In this document: in pieces, positions 56,346 to 64,000 of the stretch
How the letters are laid out: every line of letters begins with the position of its first letter
Numbering within the stretch: position 1 is the stretch's first letter
Source: Vibrio diazotrophicus
Lineage (GTDB): Bacteria; Pseudomonadota; Gammaproteobacteria; Enterobacterales; Vibrionaceae
Assembly (NCBI RefSeq): GCF_038452265.1
Contig: NZ_CP151843.1
Coordinates: 62,001 to 126,000, forward strand
Reading direction: 5' to 3'
Length of the DNA: 64,000 nucleotides
Position numbers and translations under genes: made by a program
Notes under the pieces: generated by a model
Databases searched by the model: none
Told to the model about the DNA's origin: nothing
What the model saw: only the letters and a program-made list of their open reading frames with translations

Positions 56346-58382
56346 TTAATGGAAGAAGTCCACTTGCTGTTTGAGGTGTTTTGATAGCTCAGACAGTTGC
56401 TGTGCACTGTCTGATGTCTGCGCGCTCGTCTCACGGCTTTGAACATTCAAGTCGGAAATTTCAGAAGCACTTGCTGCAACTTCTTGTGACACCTGTGCTT
56501 GTTGCTCTGCTGTTGTGGCAATCGCTTCGGCTTGACCTGCAATGCCGCGTACTTGTTCTGCTATAGATTCAAGTGAAGTGCCTGCTTCTTGCGCCTTATC
56601 GAGCACCTTGTTGGCGTTTTGCTGGCTTTGATGCATTAAAGAGACCGCATTGCCTGTTGAGCTCTTCAACTGGTTAATAATCTGAACCACGTCTTTAACC
56701 GACATTTGCGTGCGAGCAGCAAGAGTTCTTACTTCATCGGCAACTACGGCAAAGCCACGACCTTGTTCACCAGCTCTTGCCGCTTCGATTGCAGCGTTAA
56801 GAGCCAGCAAGTTCGTCTGTTCGGCAATATCATCAATCATTTTAGTGACGCTTTGGATGCTATTACTGTCGTTGTTTACTTGCTCAATGGCTTTCGCTGA
56901 TTGATCGAGCTGATCGTTAAGCTGTGCCACATCTAAGCAAACTTCTTCCACTTTACCTAAGCCCGTTTGAGTACTATCATCTGCTTGGCGAACGTTTTCA
57001 GCAATCGCTTCAACTTGCTGTGCCACAGATTTTGCGGATGTCGCCATCTCTTCAATAGCTGTAACCACTTGTTCTGCTTGTCGCTGTTGTGCATCCGACT
57101 GACGTAAGTTAGTTTGTGCGTCAGTCAACACGCTACTTGACTGTCCGTCAAGCTGGTCACTTGTAGAACGAATATCGCCGACAAGAGAGTTAAGGCGGTT
57201 TGCCATGTTGCTGACGCTGTTCGTAAGCCTTGTCACTTCGTTCTGTGAATTTTGGCTGCCTTGATCAACTTTGATGCTCACTTCACCCTCGCCCAATCGC
57301 TCCATATACCCACTAAGTGTGGTCAATGGTTTGGTACTGCGATTAATGAAGAGACTCATGATGACGAAGGTTAAAGCACCAACCACAAGTGAAATGATAG
57401 CAATCAGTTTGAGAAGTTCTGTACTCTCTTTTGTCACTTCACTAACAAAAGTACCCCCAAGGATCTTCCAATCCCAACCCGGAACAGTGGTATACACAAT
57501 GTATTTTTCTCCGACTGAGCCGTTAAATTCCCATGGATAGGTGAGGATGCCTGTATCCTGACTAAAGATAGCTTTAAAAGGCTTATCACCGTTGTAATCG
57601 GCAACATCTAAAATAGTTGGGTCATTGGGTTTAAATTTGGGGTGTAACAGATAATGACCAAGGTTTGTTTGTTGGTTGTCTAGAACAATCGTATAGCCAG
57701 TGTCACCCCAAGAAACGGATCGTAAAGACTCAAAAATAGATTGGGTGGCATCTTCCACTGGCAAGGCGATACTGGTAATGGCTGTTACTTTTCCTTCATC
57801 ACTCAATACGGGGTCATAATAGGCGATATAGTTCCGACCTAATAAAGTCACCACACTATAATAAGGCTGACCATTCATGATGTTGTTATAGGCAGGGTGT
57901 TCTTTGCCTAATAACGTGCCTATTTCTAATTTGCCTTCTGAGTCGCGAAGTGAAGTGGAGATACGAATCCAATCGTCTCCTACTGGTGCAAATATAGTAG
58001 CAGCAGCACCTGTATCCCGACTGAAAGCTTCAGGCTTACGGACATCGCTTACAATGCTCTCACCCCAAATTGTAATATCGCGAATTTGGTAGCCATTGTA
58101 ATTGACTTCGTTATCTTCAACATAAAATCCCTCTAGGTACCCATTACGAAGAGTAGATGCAAGGATACGAGCGGTTTCAAGGTAAGCGTTATACTGACCT
58201 TCAATGGTCTTACCCATAGCTTGGATTTTGGACTGCTGTTCCTTCAGCGTCGTATTCAAAAGTACTTTGGAAGCATTTTGATAGACCAATGCAGCTATGC
58301 TTGAAAATGCAATCAGCAAACATACCGTCATGACGGTTCGTAACTGAAACCCCAAGTTTCTGTTTCGGTAATACTGGATCAT
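56346..58382 (-). CDS. Methyl-accepting chemotaxis protein
   Basis: This 678-residue chemoreceptor has a first membrane helix (TVMTVCLLIAFSSIAALVY), a large periplasmic dCache/Cache_3-like sensor (about 45-340, YYDPVLSDEGKVTAITSIAL; VPGWDWKILGGTFVSEVT), and a second membrane helix (LIAIISLVVGALTFVIMSLF). A HAMP domain and the MCP signalling hairpin follow, with the invariant tip DIAEQTNLLALNAAIEAARA and GEQGRGFAVVADEVRTLA. No C-terminal CheR-binding pentapeptide is seen. The ATG at 58382 fits AGGA spacing. The ligand may be a sugar acid, given the flanking gudD/garD genes. Confidence 0.93.
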   Translation of the reverse strand: MIQYYRNRNLGFQLRTVMTVCLLIAFSSIAALVYQNASKVLLNTTLKEQQSKIQAMGKTIEGQYNAYLETARILASTLRNGYLEGFYVEDNEVNYNGYQIRDITIWGESIVSDVRKPEAFSRDTGAAATIFAPVGDDWIRISTSLRDSEGKLEIGTLLGKEHPAYNNIMNGQPYYSVVTLLGRNYIAYYDPVLSDEGKVTAITSIALPVEDATQSIFESLRSVSWGDTGYTIVLDNQQTNLGHYLLHPKFKPNDPTILDVADYNGDKPFKAIFSQDTGILTYPWEFNGSVGEKYIVYTTVPGWDWKILGGTFVSEVTKESTELLKLIAIISLVVGALTFVIMSLFINRSTKPLTTLSGYMERLGEGEVSIKVDQGSQNSQNEVTRLTNSVSNMANRLNSLVGDIRSTSDQLDGQSSSVLTDAQTNLRQSDAQQRQAEQVVTAIEEMATSAKSVAQQVEAIAENVRQADDSTQTGLGKVEEVCLDVAQLNDQLDQSAKAIEQVNNDSNSIQSVTKMIDDIAEQTNLLALNAAIEAARAGEQGRGFAVVADEVRTLAARTQMSVKDVVQIINQLKSSTGNAVSLMHQSQQNANKVLDKAQEAGTSLESIAEQVRGIAGQAEAIATTAEQQAQVSQEVAASASEISDLNVQSRETSAQTSDSAQQLSELSKHLKQQVDFFH

Positions 58383-58502
58383 AGACATTCCTAACCTTTT
58401 TATACTCAAACCACTTTATGCCGTGATTTATGCATATGTGTTTATTTTTCGTCGTTTTATTTATAGATTTTGCTGAATCTCAGTTGTTAAATTTTACTGA
58501 GT

Positions 58503-58949
58503 TCAACACTTTGTAGGGTTGTGTCTGGTATAAACAAAGGGTGAGTCCTCCCGATAGATTTCAAATCCCATGCGTTTATAGAGGCTTCCTGCATGGTTGT
58601 TTTTAAGATAGCTCAGAAAACAGGGTTTTCCGGTTTGTTTAGAAAATCGGATGACATATTCCATAACTTTACTTCCGATCCCTTGATTTTGATAATTAGG
58701 TTGAATAATGGATTTAGAAAAATAGATCTGATCACGCTTTTCCAGCAACATGTCAGTTCCGATGGGCTTGTCTTGATAACAGATTAATGTTGGCAGACCA
58801 GTATTCCATTCGTGTTGATGCAAGGCCCATTGAAGCTCTTCGTCCCAACCATGCTCAAGCGTTAGCAAATCGAAGTCGACTGCCTTCTTAAGTTCAAAAG
58901 CAAAAAGGCAGTCGACGTCAGTAGCTGGGCGAAATCGAATCCCACTCAA
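58503..58949 (-). CDS. GNAT-family N-acetyltransferase
   Basis: This ~148-residue acetyl-CoA-dependent acetyltransferase has GNAT motif A, IIQPNYQNQGIGSKVMEYVI, with Q-x-x-G-I-G for CoA binding, and motif B, LKNNHAGSLYKRMGFEIYRE. The start at TTG 58949 is preferred because GAAGGATAA stands upstream; an ATG at 59006 would give 167 residues but overlap the preceding gene by 50 bp. It is likely cotranscribed with the hydroxyacid dehydrogenase. The substrate is unknown. Confidence 0.82.
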   Translation of the reverse strand: MSGIRFRPATDVDCLFAFELKKAVDFDLLTLEHGWDEELQWALHQHEWNTGLPTLICYQDKPIGTDMLLEKRDQIYFSKSIIQPNYQNQGIGSKVMEYVIRFSKQTGKPCFLSYLKNNHAGSLYKRMGFEIYREDSPFVYTRHNPTKC

Positions 58950-58956
58950 AACGGAG

Positions 58957-59934
58957 TTATCCTTCAATTTGTTCTCTGTTAGCGCAATTTGCCGAATAGT
59001 CTCCATTTAATGCAGCAATGATGTTATCGACAGCACATTGCACCATGCTGTAACGAGTTTCTGTGGTTGCAGAACCTATATGCGGTAACAAGAATGCATT
59101 ATCCAATTGGTTAAGGGGCGATGAGGCAGGCAGAGGCTCAACTTCAAATACATCCAAGCCAGCAGCGCGAATCGTTTTGTTTTTCAACGCTTCGATTAAT
59201 GCATTTTCATCAACAACTTTACCACGTGCAGCATTGACAAAGATGGCGCTGGATTTCATTAGTTCAAATTGTTCTTTGCCAAACATTTTTTCGGTTGCCG
59301 CGCTAAGAGGAATCAGTACGACAACGAAATCACACGTTGAAAGCAGCTCATTAAGTTCTAAGCGCTCTGCTGCGAAATCGCGCTCTGCTTCAACGTTAGC
59401 GGAACGGTTGTGGTAGCAGATAGACATGCCAAATCCCATATGAGCGCGTTTCGCAACTGCATAGCCAATGCGCCCCATACCGACAATACCCATCTTCTTA
59501 TGGTGAAGGTCGACACCAAAATATTCAGCGGGAAGATTTCTGTCCCAGCGACCTTCTCTCACCATGTTTGAAACTTCTACTGCTCTGCGAGCTGCACCTA
59601 AGGCAAGAAGGATGACGGTGTCTGCTACGGTTTCATTTAATACGCCAGGTGTGTGCATTAGGGCAATTTTGCGTTGGGAGAGATAGTCAAACCCGAACTG
59701 ATCGATACCCACGGAAATGGTCGATACTGCTTCAAGAAGTGGTGCAGTATTGAGTAGTTCATCGGACATTACGACCCCAGAACCTATGATTCCATGCGCT
59801 TGAGTCAATGCTGCGTTGAATTCTTCTCGATTAGAATCATTAAGTTCATTAAACACGGTTAGATCGAAGTGTTCATGCAGACGGTTGACTTCATATTCAG
59901 GGATACTCTTGTACAGAATGACTTTCTTTTTCAT
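58957..59934 (-). CDS. D-isomer 2-hydroxyacid dehydrogenase, GhrB-like
   Basis: This 325-residue NAD(P)H-dependent reductase is similar to glyoxylate/hydroxypyruvate/2-ketogluconate reductases. The nucleotide site is MGIVGMGRIGYAVAKRAH (about residues 147-164), followed by YHNRS with Arg, which suggests NADPH use. The catalytic Arg is in VNAARGKVVDE, Glu in LDVFEVEPLP and His in LLPHIGSATTETR. AGGAGAGAGTAA precedes the ATG. It may reduce a sugar-acid breakdown product such as tartronate semialdehyde or hydroxypyruvate; the neighbouring garD supports but does not prove this. Confidence 0.9.
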   Translation of the reverse strand: MKKKVILYKSIPEYEVNRLHEHFDLTVFNELNDSNREEFNAALTQAHGIIGSGVVMSDELLNTAPLLEAVSTISVGIDQFGFDYLSQRKIALMHTPGVLNETVADTVILLALGAARRAVEVSNMVREGRWDRNLPAEYFGVDLHHKKMGIVGMGRIGYAVAKRAHMGFGMSICYHNRSANVEAERDFAAERLELNELLSTCDFVVVLIPLSAATEKMFGKEQFELMKSSAIFVNAARGKVVDENALIEALKNKTIRAAGLDVFEVEPLPASSPLNQLDNAFLLPHIGSATTETRYSMVQCAVDNIIAALNGDYSANCANREQIEG

Positions 59935-60533
59935 TTACTCTCTCCTAGACAACTTCGCTACCGCTTGCAAAAACAACAATTTGTTCAAGTTTACAGCTTG
60001 CAAAGCCAAATTATTTTGTTTTGTTCTTACCTTATATCGTTCCTTTACCGTGCTCAATACCAACAAAAATAAGAGCCGATATTTGAATAAAACATAAAGT
60101 TAACTAAGCGTGAATATATCTAACATTGTTACGAAAACTTGTATTTGTAATTAATTACAACTTGATATGATCTTTTAATGTATTTGTAACGCATTGTTTA
60201 TTATTAATAATTTTTATTATTTGTCTGCGTGAAGAAATTTCTTACTTTAGCAATAATTAATTTAAACAATATTTTTGCTAACTTGGTCAAATATATTGTG
60301 ATATAGATCGCTAACTACAGATTGAGTTTAATCTTTAAAAAATAATTATAATTAAAGAAGTTAGACTAAGGTCTACAATTTCCCGTTTGGTTGTGATTCA
60401 AATCTCTGCTTTTGTAAATTTGAACAAAACTGGATAAATAAAAAACTGAATAATTTGATAATACTGATGATGTAACCAATCTCACGATGGACTAATTTTT
60501 ATGGTATGAACATCACTCAAAGAAGCTTGTGAA
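59935..60533. promoter_or_regulatory. AT-rich divergent control region of garD
   Basis: This ~600-bp gap lies between the dehydrogenase and garD. CTAACATT at 60120-60127 and CGCTAACT near 60309 match half of the gudD operator. TGTGATATAGATCGCT (60297-60312) is a weak CRP-like site. No credible gene is present; a frame overlapping the dehydrogenase start looks spurious. Confidence 0.45.
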
Positions 60534-62084
60534 ATGAATAATACGCTGCCTCGTTATATTAAAGTACATCCTAGCGATAACGTTGCCATCGTTGTTAACG
60601 ATGGTGGGTTGCCTAAAGGAACTATGTTCAACGACGAATTTCAATTGCAGGAAGATATTCCAGAAGGGCACAAAGTTGCTCTTGTTGACTTAACACCGGG
60701 CGATAAGATTCGCCGCTATGGTGAAGTGATTGGTTACGCCAATACTGCAATTGTTAAAGGCGGTTGGATCAACGAATTTCTCGTGGATATCCCTGAAGCG
60801 CCACCGTTGGAAGATATTCCACTGGCCACTAACGTTCCTGAGCCGTTGCCACCACTAACTGGCTACACCTTTAAGGGGTACCGCAATGCGGATGGCAGTG
60901 TGGGAACAAAGAACCTGCTCGGTATTACAACCAGTGTGCATTGTGTCGCGGGTGTGGTGGATTACGTAGTTAACATTATCAAGCGTGACTTACTGCCTAA
61001 ATACCCAAATGTGGACGGTGTCGTTGGATTGAACCATTTGTATGGCTGTGGTGTTGCGATTAACGCGCCAGCAGCGGTAGTGCCTATTCGTACTATTCAC
61101 AACCTTGCGCTAAACCCAAATTTTGGTGGTGAAGTGATGGTTGTGGGTTTAGGTTGTGAAAAACTTCAACCTGAAAAGCTACTTAAAGGAACGGATGATG
61201 TTAAAGGTATCAACGTAGATCCGGATGACATTATTTCATTGCAAAGTGACAACCACGTTGGTTTTCAATCTATGGTTCGCAGCATTTTGCAAACTTCTGA
61301 AAAGCACCTGATTAAATTAAATGCTCGCCAGCGTGAAGATTGTCCTGTGTCTGAACTGGTTGTTGGTACACAGTGTGGTGGTAGCGATGCATTTTCTGGC
61401 GTGACGGCTAACCCTGCGGTTGGTGTTGCTGCTGACTTATTCGTCCGCGCCGGTGCAACCGTTATGTTCTCAGAAGTGACTGAAGTTCGTGACGCGGTAT
61501 ATCTGCTTGGTCCTCGCTGTGAAAGCAAAGAAGTGGGTCAACGTTTAATGGATGAAATGGCCTGGTACGATCACTACCTAAGCCTAGGACAAACAGACCG
61601 AAGAGAAAATCCATCTCCGGGGAACAAGAAGGGAGGCTTAGCAAACGTAGTTGAGAAAGCTTTAGGGTCTATTGCGAAATCGGGTAGTAGCGCAATCGTA
61701 GAAGTTCTTTCGCCAGGACAACGTCCAACGAAAAGAGGCCTGATCTACGCAGCGACACCTGCTAGTGATTTCGTGTGTGGTACTCAGCAAGTATCTTCAG
61801 GCATTACTGTTCAATTGTTCACAACTGGACGTGGTACTCCGTACGGACTAGAGGCAGTTCCTGTTATTAAAGTGGCAACACGAACTCCACTTGCTAGACG
61901 TTGGCACGATCTGATGGACATTGACGCAGGTACAGTTGCAACTGGTGACAACACATCAGAAGAGATGGGATGGGAAATATTCCACTTCGTGATTGCAGTT
62001 GCGAGTGGTGAGAAGAAAACCTACTCAGATCAATGGGGTCTGCATAATGCGCTGGCAGTATTTAACCCAGCACCAGTGACTTAA
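60534..62084 (+). CDS. garD: Galactarate dehydratase
   Basis: This 516-residue metal-dependent enzyme dehydrates meso-galactarate to 5-keto-4-deoxy-D-glucarate, the same product as GudD. Residues about 8-90 form the SAF-like N-domain (VHPSDNVAIVVNDGGLPKGT). The UxaA-type catalytic part follows (GYRNADGSVGTKNLLGITTS; HLYGCGVAINAP; GLGCEKLQPEKL; VVGTQCGGSDAFSGVTANPA). The Cys/His-rich motifs for metal binding are present. Length matches E. coli GarD (523). The ATG follows GAAGC with GTGAA. Expected to be induced together with gudD. Confidence 0.95.
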   Translation: MNNTLPRYIKVHPSDNVAIVVNDGGLPKGTMFNDEFQLQEDIPEGHKVALVDLTPGDKIRRYGEVIGYANTAIVKGGWINEFLVDIPEAPPLEDIPLATNVPEPLPPLTGYTFKGYRNADGSVGTKNLLGITTSVHCVAGVVDYVVNIIKRDLLPKYPNVDGVVGLNHLYGCGVAINAPAAVVPIRTIHNLALNPNFGGEVMVVGLGCEKLQPEKLLKGTDDVKGINVDPDDIISLQSDNHVGFQSMVRSILQTSEKHLIKLNARQREDCPVSELVVGTQCGGSDAFSGVTANPAVGVAADLFVRAGATVMFSEVTEVRDAVYLLGPRCESKEVGQRLMDEMAWYDHYLSLGQTDRRENPSPGNKKGGLANVVEKALGSIAKSGSSAIVEVLSPGQRPTKRGLIYAATPASDFVCGTQQVSSGITVQLFTTGRGTPYGLEAVPVIKVATRTPLARRWHDLMDIDAGTVATGDNTSEEMGWEIFHFVIAVASGEKKTYSDQWGLHNALAVFNPAPVT

Positions 62085-62168
62085 AAATAATAAGGGTCTG
62101 TGTTCTCACGAATGACAGACCCTACCTATACCTACACATTTTTAAATTAAGTGAAACGAGAGGAATTT

Positions 62169-63206
62169 ATGAAAAAATTCGTAAGGAACGCAATCGCACT
62201 TTCTCTAATGGCACTGCCAATGGTCGCGATGAGTGCGGACAAACCAAACTTTGGTAACGTCCGTGTTGTAATCGGTTCTAAATCAACAGGTGGTGATACT
62301 TACCAAGCTGCGGCAATTGTTTCTGAAGCACTAGCAAAGAAACTGGATGCAAACGTAAAAGTTGATGCTGTAGGTTCAAGTGCAGCATTCCAAACTCTGC
62401 GCCGTGTAAGTAATGGTAGCACCATTATGATTTTCCACGACCAATCTTACCTTGGTTACTTATATGGAACTAAAGGCTACTACGACATCTTTAACGAGTT
62501 TACTATTGGTCCAACTTTTGCGATCAACCCAGCGAACGCATACCTAGTGCCTAAAAAGTCGCCTTACAACACTCTAGATGACATCATCGATGCAGTTGGT
62601 AAAGGCGAAACCATCCGTGTTGCTATTCAACCGGGTGGCGTATCAGAGATTGGTTACAGTGCGGTTAAGAACGCGATCAAACTGAAATACCCAGGTAAAG
62701 AGTCAAACTTTATAGCTGTTAATACTGGTTCTCAAGCAGATAAAAACCAGCAGTTGTTTGATGGTTTAGCGGATATGATCCAAGGTAGCTTACCTGCAAA
62801 CGAACAGTTTACTCGCCTCGACGCATCTGACCAAAAAGCGATGAAGTTCGTATGGTTGACCTCTACTCGTGACACTATCGCGAATGTTAACAAAAACGGT
62901 TTTGGTAGCTTAAGCAAAGAGCAAATCTACTCTTACGCAGAGCCAGAAGTACAAGTACCAATGAATGCAACAACGAACTTCACGTTCGATAAAGAGTTCT
63001 TCTTCCTATACAACAAGAAGATGCCAAAAGACCAAATCGAATACATCGATCAAGCTCTGAAAGAAATCTACGATGAAGGTGAGATTCAAAAGACGTTTGA
63101 AAAAGCGTTCTTTGTACCTAACTTCCGTGATTCAAAAGCAGCACTTGAACACTTGCAAGCTAAGAACGGCAAATACAAAGAAGTACTTAAAAACATTACA
63201 GAATAA
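62169..63206 (+). CDS. TctC-like tricarboxylate/sugar-acid binding protein
   Basis: This 345-residue periplasmic substrate-binding protein of the tripartite tricarboxylate (TTT/Bug) type has a signal peptide (MKKFVRNAIALSLMALPMVA, cleavage after MSA). Family words include VRVVIGSKSTGGDTYQAAAI, YLVPKKSPYNTLDDIIDAVG, GGVSEIGYSAVKNAI and the C-terminal KTFEKAFFVPNF. Such proteins bind carboxylates, so D-galactarate is a reasonable ligand. No tctA or tctB membrane genes follow; the next gene, on the other strand, is an MFS permease. It may supply a transporter elsewhere or act in chemotaxis. AGAGGAA precedes the ATG. Confidence 0.88.
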   Translation: MKKFVRNAIALSLMALPMVAMSADKPNFGNVRVVIGSKSTGGDTYQAAAIVSEALAKKLDANVKVDAVGSSAAFQTLRRVSNGSTIMIFHDQSYLGYLYGTKGYYDIFNEFTIGPTFAINPANAYLVPKKSPYNTLDDIIDAVGKGETIRVAIQPGGVSEIGYSAVKNAIKLKYPGKESNFIAVNTGSQADKNQQLFDGLADMIQGSLPANEQFTRLDASDQKAMKFVWLTSTRDTIANVNKNGFGSLSKEQIYSYAEPEVQVPMNATTNFTFDKEFFFLYNKKMPKDQIEYIDQALKEIYDEGEIQKTFEKAFFVPNFRDSKAALEHLQAKNGKYKEVLKNITE

Positions 63207-63237
63207 CTATCGATTCGTCCCCGATAGTCAGCAAAAT

Positions 63238-63262
63238 GCCCACATTAGTGGGCTTTTTTTTA
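63238..63262. terminator. Terminator between convergent genes
   Basis: GCCCAC-ATTA-GTGGGC forms a 6-bp stem followed by a run of eight T, 32 bp past the stop of the binding-protein gene. Confidence 0.9.
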
Positions 63263-63319
63263 TGGTAAGAAAACCAATTGGCAAGCAAGAAGCACACTAA
63301 CTTGAATCTATCTATGGGA

Positions 63320-64000
63320 TTAACTGACCGAATAACCCTTTGCCTTAGAGTATGCTGGGTATTCAATTTTATCCAAATCCCCCACAAACCAGACGAAGCA
63401 AGCGATAGCAATCAGTGCATGTAAACCAGTAATGTACACCGCCACATCGAAAAGCCCTGTCATATCAATTAGGTAGGCGATGATAATGGGAGTGATAATG
63501 CCAGATAGATTTCCCGCAGTATTGAAAATGCCGCTGCACAAGCCATAAAGCGGCTTTGGCGCGATATCCGCTACGATGGTCCAACCTAGTGAACTGAATC
63601 CTTTACCGAAAAATGCAAATGACATAAACACCACAATCAATACTGGTGAATCGGTGAAAAGCGAAAAGAGCATGAAAGTTGAGAACATCATACCCACGAT
63701 GATGGGCAGTTTACGTGCCTTCGCAATTGAAAAACCAAGTTTAACCATACGATCAGAGACTAACCCTGCACAGAGGTTACCAAAGAAGCCAAATAATGCT
63801 GGTATGGATGCCATTATTCCCACGCTAACTAAAGACATACCTTTTACTTCAATAAGATAGAGAGGAAACCAAGTTAGGAAGAAAAAGGTAATCGCGTTCA
63901 TGCAGTATTGTCCAAGACAAACACCTAACATGGTTCTGTTGGTCAAAAGGAAAGTGATTCGTTCACGTACACTCGATTGCTCAACTTCGGCGCTCTCTGT
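63320..64000 (-). CDS. gudP: MFS D-glucarate/galactarate permease, GudP-like (5' end outside window)
   Basis: The minus-strand frame is open to the window edge, so only the C-terminal ~226 residues are present. They begin with a cytoplasmic loop (SSVRERITFLLTNRTMLGVC) and then six membrane helices (GQYCMNAITFFFLTWFPLYL; FAFFGKGFSSLGWTIVADIA; GLCSGIFNTAGNLSGIITPI). These match the anion:cation symporter group of GudP/GarP, which imports glucarate and galactarate. Glu/Asp-Arg motifs at the loop fit the family. The gene converges with the TctC-type binding protein. The N-terminal half cannot be judged. Confidence 0.9.
   Translation of the reverse strand, partial: TESAEVEQSSVRERITFLLTNRTMLGVCLGQYCMNAITFFFLTWFPLYLIEVKGMSLVSVGIMASIPALFGFFGNLCAGLVSDRMVKLGFSIAKARKLPIIVGMMFSTFMLFSLFTDSPVLIVVFMSFAFFGKGFSSLGWTIVADIAPKPLYGLCSGIFNTAGNLSGIITPIIIAYLIDMTGLFDVAVYITGLHALIAIACFVWFVGDLDKIEYPAYSKAKGYSVS

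Noticed and set aside
59816..60097. Plus-strand 93-codon frame over the start of the hydroxyacid dehydrogenase
   Set aside because: It is mostly antisense to a well-supported gene and its tail is AT-rich intergenic sequence.

Overview
The window looks like a gammaproteobacterial chromosome of the genus Vibrio. The first ~8.2 kb carries promoterless, mostly unknown genes separated by ~120-bp attC sites of the Vibrio superintegron type (TAACAA...GCGTTA ends). The remaining genes (xylA, MetJ-controlled metQ, dCache-type chemoreceptor, YghU, garD/gudD, DUF2789) are typical of vibrio accessory chromosomal regions. I cannot fix the species or chromosome.

Region 1 (1-9.7 kb) is a piece of cassette array without its integrase. 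It holds at least seven cassette genes, several intact attC sites and several collapsed ones. Two cassette products carry recognisable fold hints: an ADP-ribosyltransferase-like pattern (1485-1937) and two HEPN-like R-x4-H motifs (6700-7398). An IS21-type element (2415-5006, 5-bp duplication) has split a cassette membrane-protein gene. An IS110-family element of the IS1111 type (8246-9553) lies at a broken attC. Region 2 (9.8-11.9 kb) has a MerR regulator with its target promoter and an AhpD-like gene, followed by an IS481-type element.

Region 3 (11.9-25.2 kb) is a divergent maltodextrin/starch locus. Leftward run malE-, malF- and malG-like genes, a cytoplasmic GH13 cyclomaltodextrinase/neopullulanase, a degenerate ROK protein and a TrmB-type regulator. 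Rightward run an OmpG-like porin, an extra lpxD, a small lipoprotein resembling a pullulanase-type starch-binding module, a malK-like ATPase and a secreted alpha-amylase. A one-base frameshift separates the amylase from its C-terminal CBM20. The 400-bp divergent promoter region has two CRP-like sites and repeated AACTACTA motifs.

Region 4 (25.4-46.2 kb) is mixed: HAD phosphatase, fumC, DUF2789, a PIN-domain protein, a LysE exporter, a xyloside module (GH43, xylA, GPH symporter), a subtilisin-like protease, a phytase/esterase-like protein, SDR plus LysR, an M14 carboxypeptidase, a PAS-GGDEF cyclase, a GATase, metQ with a MetJ operator, and yghU.

Region 5 (46.4-51.2 kb) is a D-amino-acid module: alanine racemase divergent from a DUF1611 protein (DgcN-like), an enolase-superfamily epimerase (DgcA-like) and a D-amino-acid transaminase. 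Together they could take D-Ala/D-Glu to N-acetyl-L-glutamate. Region 6 (52.2-64 kb) is an aldarate module: LacI regulator, gudD, an aldo/keto reductase, a chemoreceptor, a 2-hydroxyacid dehydrogenase, garD, a TctC-type binding protein and a GudP-like permease cut by the window end. No tRNA, rRNA or CRISPR array was seen.
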